Origin: CAIOGO01 sp964447445
Lineage (GTDB): Bacteria > Bipolaricaulota > Bipolaricaulia > UBA7950 > UBA9294
DNA length: 16,133 bases
Reading direction: 5' to 3'
Assembly: GCA_964447445.1 (NCBI GenBank)
Contig: CAYUSW010000050.1
Span: 1-16,133, forward strand
The notes under the pieces were generated by a model, which worked only from the letters and a program-made list of their open reading frames with translations, was not told the DNA's origin and searched no databases. Shown in pieces: positions 13,071 to 16,133 of the stretch (within the stretch, counting starts at the first letter, position 1; every line of letters begins with the position of its first letter). Made by a program: the position numbers and the translations under genes.

Positions 13071-14537
13071 CTAGTCCCCGTCCCCCTCGGTCACCGGCGG
13101 CGGCTCGATCGAGATCGATGCGTTCACGTCGGCAAGTTCCATCGTCCACAGCATCGAGCCCTTGTAGCCCTCTGAGTCAATGCCCGTCGCCGTGAACCGA
13201 TACCGGACCGGATACCCGGCCTCGGCGATCCAGACGTCGCCCTGTGCGTCTTCAATCTGCCCCTCCCAGTTCTTCGCCCACTCCTCCGTCGTCGAGGTGT
13301 AGTGCCGTGTCAAGATCCCGTTCACGGCCTCGGTCCCCACAAGCGTTGAAGTCCCCTCCATCCCTTGGGCGAGTCCGCCCCACGTCACGGAGGGATCGAA
13401 CACGAGCACGGCCTTCGTCATGACGTCGGCGACCATCGGCGGAACTTGGCTCCAATGACCGCCTTCCCGCATCCACGCATCGGCGCCGACTCGGACGATA
13501 CCGAACTCGTCGCCTGACTCGAGGTCCTTCCACTCGAGCATTTGTCGATCGGATCCAGAGACGGCTCCATGAAGCTCGATCGATCCGGACTCGGACTCCC
13601 CGTTCACCTCGCCGGTGAACGAGTAGACGGTCGAGTAACGGTAGCTCTCCAGTCCTTCGAGGGCACTCGTCGACGCCGAGAGGAGTTCGTCAAGAGCAGC
13701 AGTGGCAGCTGCCAACTGCTCTTGCGTAATCTCCGGACCGGAGGGCGTGATCGAAGTCGCAGGACCTGCGGCCTCGCCCTCAGGAAGAGCCCCGGCCGAA
13801 CTCGGCGGAGGCGACTCCAGGGCAGGGACCGGCGCCGCGGCGCTGGGCGTGGGGGGTTCGCCTCCCAGCAGGCTTTCAGCCCCAGGAGTCTGCGGCGCGA
13901 TGGTCATGGTCGCAGACCCCATTGGAGTCGGGGCGACAGGCGCTGCGGCTGGAGTCTCAAGGACAGGCAAGGATGGAGCTCCAACCGCCGACGGAGGCGT
14001 GATCGCCGGCGTGGTCGATGCGGGCGCAGCCGGCGCCGGCGTGGGGGTGACGGGCATTGGCGCGGTCGTCGCCGGAGTCGTCATTCCTTGAGGCGCGGGA
14101 GCCTGCGTCGGCGCCGTCGGGGGCGCCACCGGAGGGGCCGGCGGAGTCGCAGGAGCCGCCACGGATGCAGCCGTCGGCGGCGCGGAAGGGTTACCCGTCG
14201 TGGGATTTGCGGGCGGAGTTGTCGCTGCCGACGTTGCGGGAGCCGTCGTCGCCGGTGCGGTTGCGGGAGGTGCGCTCGTCGTCGGCTGCGACGCAGACGG
14301 CGCAGCGGGCGCTGTACTACCGGCAGGTGGTTGCGCAGTCGCCGGCGCTGCCGGAGTCGTCGTTGGAGTCTTGGTGCCGGCCGTGCTTGTGGATGCACCT
14401 GGTGTCGGCGGCGTTGCCGCTGGCGTCGTCGTCGACGGGGTCGTCGCCTTGCGATTCGACGAGCACCCGACAACTGCCAAGACGATCACGCAGACCAATA
14501 GTGCAACAGCCACCAACAACCACGTCTTCCCTTTCAT
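13071..14537 (-). CDS. Lipoprotein with long Pro/Thr/Ala-rich linker and LolA/LppX-like C-terminal domain
   Basis: The protein has 488 residues and starts at ATG 14537 (MKGKTW); the open frame runs further to 15488, but that part is antisense-like shadow of the MsrA gene. Residues 5-24 form the lipoprotein signal with lipobox VVGC (Cys25, followed by SSN), so it is lipid-anchored. Residues 31-268 are almost only Pro, Thr, Ala, Ser and Gly (TPAAPATAQP, ATAPATTAPATSAATTPP), an extended and possibly glycosylated stalk. Residues 269-488 are a folded domain (SALEGLESYRYSTVYSF, WMREGGHWSQV, VWIAEAGYPVRYRF). It resembles the half-barrel of LolA/LppX-type lipid-binding proteins, by pattern only. The domain would be held far from the membrane. 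The ribosome binding site is a weak GGGGG. Confidence 0.85.
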   Translation of the reverse strand: MKGKTWLLVAVALLVCVIVLAVVGCSSNRKATTPSTTTPAATPPTPGASTSTAGTKTPTTTPAAPATAQPPAGSTAPAAPSASQPTTSAPPATAPATTAPATSAATTPPANPTTGNPSAPPTAASVAAPATPPAPPVAPPTAPTQAPAPQGMTTPATTAPMPVTPTPAPAAPASTTPAITPPSAVGAPSLPVLETPAAAPVAPTPMGSATMTIAPQTPGAESLLGGEPPTPSAAAPVPALESPPPSSAGALPEGEAAGPATSITPSGPEITQEQLAAATAALDELLSASTSALEGLESYRYSTVYSFTGEVNGESESGSIELHGAVSGSDRQMLEWKDLESGDEFGIVRVGADAWMREGGHWSQVPPMVADVMTKAVLVFDPSVTWGGLAQGMEGTSTLVGTEAVNGILTRHYTSTTEEWAKNWEGQIEDAQGDVWIAEAGYPVRYRFTATGIDSEGYKGSMLWTMELADVNASISIEPPPVTEGDGD

Positions 14538-14620
14538 CCCAGCCCCCTGTCCCGTTCCCGAACGCAAAGAACGGATAGACCACTGTAACGAGATCACGGG
14601 AGCGCGGGCAATGCGCGTGC

Positions 14621-14695
14621 CCGGGGACACACCGTGCCCGGCGACACACCTCATTTGCCCGTCCCGCGCCGCAGAATTGAGGTGTGTGTCCCTCG
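14621..14695. repeat. REP-like irregular hairpin with duplicated left arm
   Basis: Right arm TTGAGGTGTGTGTCCC (14677-14692) pairs with a left arm ACACACCTCA (14644-14653), leaving two extra bases (GT) on the right. A second left arm, GGGGACACACC (14623-14633), precedes it and pairs better with the outer GTCCC. It sits between the MsrA stop (14714) and the lipoprotein start (14537). No T-run follows, so a simple terminator is less likely. Confidence 0.65.
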
Positions 14696-14713
14696 ATTTC
14701 GCGGCTCGGCATG

Positions 14714-15484
14714 TCACCGCACGGTCATCAACACGGCCGCCCTGGCTCCGTCCGACAAGCCGTACGCATCGATCTCCTGTTCTAATCGCTCGCGCGGCGC
14801 CCAACTCGACGCGTACCCGTTCAGGCGCGCTGCGACCGTGGAGTCGACGGCCGCATCGAAGCTGCCAAAGCGAGCGACAAGTTCGGCTACGACATCGGCC
14901 AGCCGGGGAGTCGACTGCAAGCGATGCTTCTGGTGATCGTCCTCGGCACGGGTGAAGACGCCAACGGGCGCCACGGGTGGCGCGGGCCGTGCGCCGCGCT
15001 CCGCCGCAGCCCGCGCCACGAAAGCCTTGGCTGCCGTCCTCTGCTCTTCCGTGTGGTAGAGGACGATGGGGCGGTACTGCGCTGCGTACGGCCCGACGTC
15101 CGCCGCGTGGTTTGCCCAGAAAACCTCGAGGAGCTCCCCGTAGGTGACGAGCGACGGATCGAAGTCGATCTGGATCGCCTCCGCGTGATCGCCAATCGCG
15201 TCGTAGCTTGGCGCCTCCGTCGTTCCGCCCGCGTAGCCAACACGCGTTCGGATCACGCCGGGCAGAACGCCGAACAACCCATCCGGCCCCCAGAAGCATC
15301 CCATCGCGAAGGAGGCAGTCTCCACCCGCTCGGGCACATACCCTTCCTCGAACAGCCGATCGGTCTTGATCTTGCTCAGGTCCGTTCCCACAATCCCGCC
15401 GCCTCCCACGATCGACTCGCAGACCCCGCGCGCCGCGCCGACCGCCAGAATGGATGCAATGACGATTGATACCTGTCTCTTCAT
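14714..15484 (-). CDS. msrA: Secreted peptide methionine sulfoxide reductase A
   Basis: The protein has 256 residues and starts at ATG 15484 (MKRQVSIVIASILAVGAARG), giving a signal peptide; the ribosome binding site is weak. MsrA reduces methionine-S-sulfoxide, repairing oxidised proteins, here probably in the envelope. MGCFWGPD places the catalytic Cys at 63. VGYAGGTTEAPSYDAIG, DHAEAIQIDFDP, QYRPIVLYHTEEQ and AEDDHQKH cover the conserved Tyr, Glu and His regions. The usual Glu after GCFWG is Asp here. There is no cysteine after Cys63, so the C-terminal resolving cysteines of many MsrA proteins are missing and a 1-Cys mechanism is implied. The last 80 residues extend past the core domain. REP-like hairpins lie on both sides of the gene. 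Confidence 0.9.
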   Translation of the reverse strand: MKRQVSIVIASILAVGAARGVCESIVGGGGIVGTDLSKIKTDRLFEEGYVPERVETASFAMGCFWGPDGLFGVLPGVIRTRVGYAGGTTEAPSYDAIGDHAEAIQIDFDPSLVTYGELLEVFWANHAADVGPYAAQYRPIVLYHTEEQRTAAKAFVARAAAERGARPAPPVAPVGVFTRAEDDHQKHRLQSTPRLADVVAELVARFGSFDAAVDSTVAARLNGYASSWAPRERLEQEIDAYGLSDGARAAVLMTVR

Positions 15485-15566
15485 CCATCGATCGTCGCCG
15501 ATGGGTGTGTGGTTACGGTTTGGAGCCGATGACGAACCCGTGAACGCCGACGGCCGACATGAAACC

Positions 15567-15624
15567 GGGGGGACACACCTCATCTCTAGTTCTGGGTGCT
15601 CGTCGAGTGAGGTGTGTGTCCCCC
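15567..15624. repeat. REP-like irregular hairpin between divergent genes
   Basis: Left arm GGGGGGACACACCTCA (15567-15582) and right arm TGAGGTGTGTGTCCCCC (15608-15624) form a stem of ten base pairs, a two-base GT bulge on the right, then five G-C pairs. The loop is about 25 bases. It lies in the gap between the MsrA start (15484) and the glutamine amidotransferase start (15672). The other bases of this gap show no clear promoter. Confidence 0.75.
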
Positions 15625-15671
15625 GACGAGAGGCGTCGGCGGTTGTTCGAGACACCGTGTACCCTCACGCC

Positions 15672-16133
15672 ATGCATAGACGCATCCTCGTCCTCGACAA
15701 CTCCATCGACCACGCTCACTACCGACCCGTCGACGAGTGGTCGCGCAGCTTCGGCAGCATCCCCTACGACGCCGTCGATGTTCCCGCTGGCCAGCCCGTC
15801 CCACCGCTTGACCGCTACACGCATCTCCTCGTGACCGGCTCGCAAGCATCTCTGTCGGGAAAGCCCGAGCCGTGGTTCGAGCCGGAGGCGGCCATCATGC
15901 GTGACGCCGTCCGGCGTGGACTTGCCGTGCTCGGCAGTTGCTTCGGGCACCAGCTCCTCGCATGGGCGCTCTCCGGCCCGCAGCACGTTCGCCGCGCGGG
16001 AGTCCCGGAGCTGGGCTGGATTGCCGTAGACCTGGAGAAGCGCGACCCGCTGTTCGCCAACGTGTCGACCCCCTGGCACACGTTCGCCGGGCACCTCGAC
16101 GAAGTCGTCGACCCGCCCGCGCCGTGGCGAGTT
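15672..16133 (+). CDS. Class I glutamine amidotransferase domain protein, cut by the right edge
   Basis: 154 codons are present from ATG 15672; there is no stop in the window and no clear ribosome binding site. RRILVLDNS opens the fold. TGSQAS (55-60) is the oxyanion region. GSCFGHQLL (88-96) is the nucleophile elbow with Cys90, and FAGHLDEV (138-145) contains the likely catalytic His141 in the HxDE setting common to this family. The domain hydrolyses glutamine and passes ammonia to an acceptor, or acts as a peptidase-like relative such as gamma-glutamyl hydrolases. No synthetase partner is visible. It belongs to the stand-alone GMP-synthase-like amidotransferases; the substrate is not assigned. 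Confidence 0.88.
   Translation, partial: MHRRILVLDNSIDHAHYRPVDEWSRSFGSIPYDAVDVPAGQPVPPLDRYTHLLVTGSQASLSGKPEPWFEPEAAIMRDAVRRGLAVLGSCFGHQLLAWALSGPQHVRRAGVPELGWIAVDLEKRDPLFANVSTPWHTFAGHLDEVVDPPAPWRV

Noticed and set aside
13542..14501. Long plus-strand frame, very rich in Arg/Gly, opposite the lipoprotein
   Set aside because: It is the antisense of the Pro/Thr/Ala-rich linker; the Arg runs follow from GC-rich codons read backwards. No ribosome binding site or domain.
14538..15488. Upstream extension of the lipoprotein frame
   Set aside because: It is a shadow of the MsrA gene, and the lipoprotein signal at ATG 14537 marks the true start.
14621..15624. REP-like hairpins as a CRISPR array or as intrinsic terminators
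   Set aside because: Only two dissimilar copies 900 bp apart with no regular spacers, and no T-run after either stem.

Overview
The window is GC-rich and densely coded, with strong GGAGG-type ribosome binding sites and many exported or membrane-anchored proteins. It looks like a chromosomal segment of an uncultured bacterium. The mix of DOMON-like secreted proteins, a decayed beta-helix gene, a GH99-like hydrolase and REP-type elements would fit a lineage such as Candidatus Bipolaricaulota (Acetothermia), but this is only a guess: there is no rRNA or marker gene here. I see no tRNA, rRNA, CRISPR array, integrase or phage gene.

Left part (1-6238): an edge fragment, probably decayed; a membrane-anchored DOMON-like protein (343-1032, minus); a plus-strand pseudogene of a right-handed beta-helix protein (1213-1692), readable only by joining frames; an exported protein with a DUF4097-like C-terminal region (1689-3074, minus); and, divergent from it, an exported Ntn-type amide hydrolase (3269-4132). 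Then come a PD-(D/E)XK nuclease with four cysteines of Fe-S type (4365-5567) and, convergent with it, a second DOMON-like protein (5591-6238, minus) that is a paralogue of the first.

Middle part (6495-10449): a complete ABC half-transporter of MsbA/lipid-exporter architecture (plus), a 794-bp element carrying a REP-associated tyrosine transposase (RAYT) between perfect 24-bp inverted repeats, and a GH99-like exported protein (minus). The element fills the whole gap between the two convergent stop codons.

Right part (9031-15484): seven minus-strand genes in a row. In transcription order they are a secreted MsrA, a lipoprotein with a very long Pro/Thr/Ala linker, a DUF488-like protein, an FmdE-family protein with a zinc finger, a small Trp-rich secreted protein, a DUF554 membrane protein and the GH99-like protein. 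Only DUF488-like/FmdE are tightly linked; the other gaps are about 50-250 bp. A class I glutamine amidotransferase starts at 15672 (plus) and runs off the right edge.

The most notable pattern is a set of intergenic sequences built on a GGGACAC(A) core. These are the ends of the RAYT element, two irregular hairpins with the same 2-nt arm asymmetry (14621-14695 and 15567-15624), and two weaker solo sites (4181, 11282). They look like REP-type elements of a RAYT system. I found no convincing new defence or biosynthetic system.
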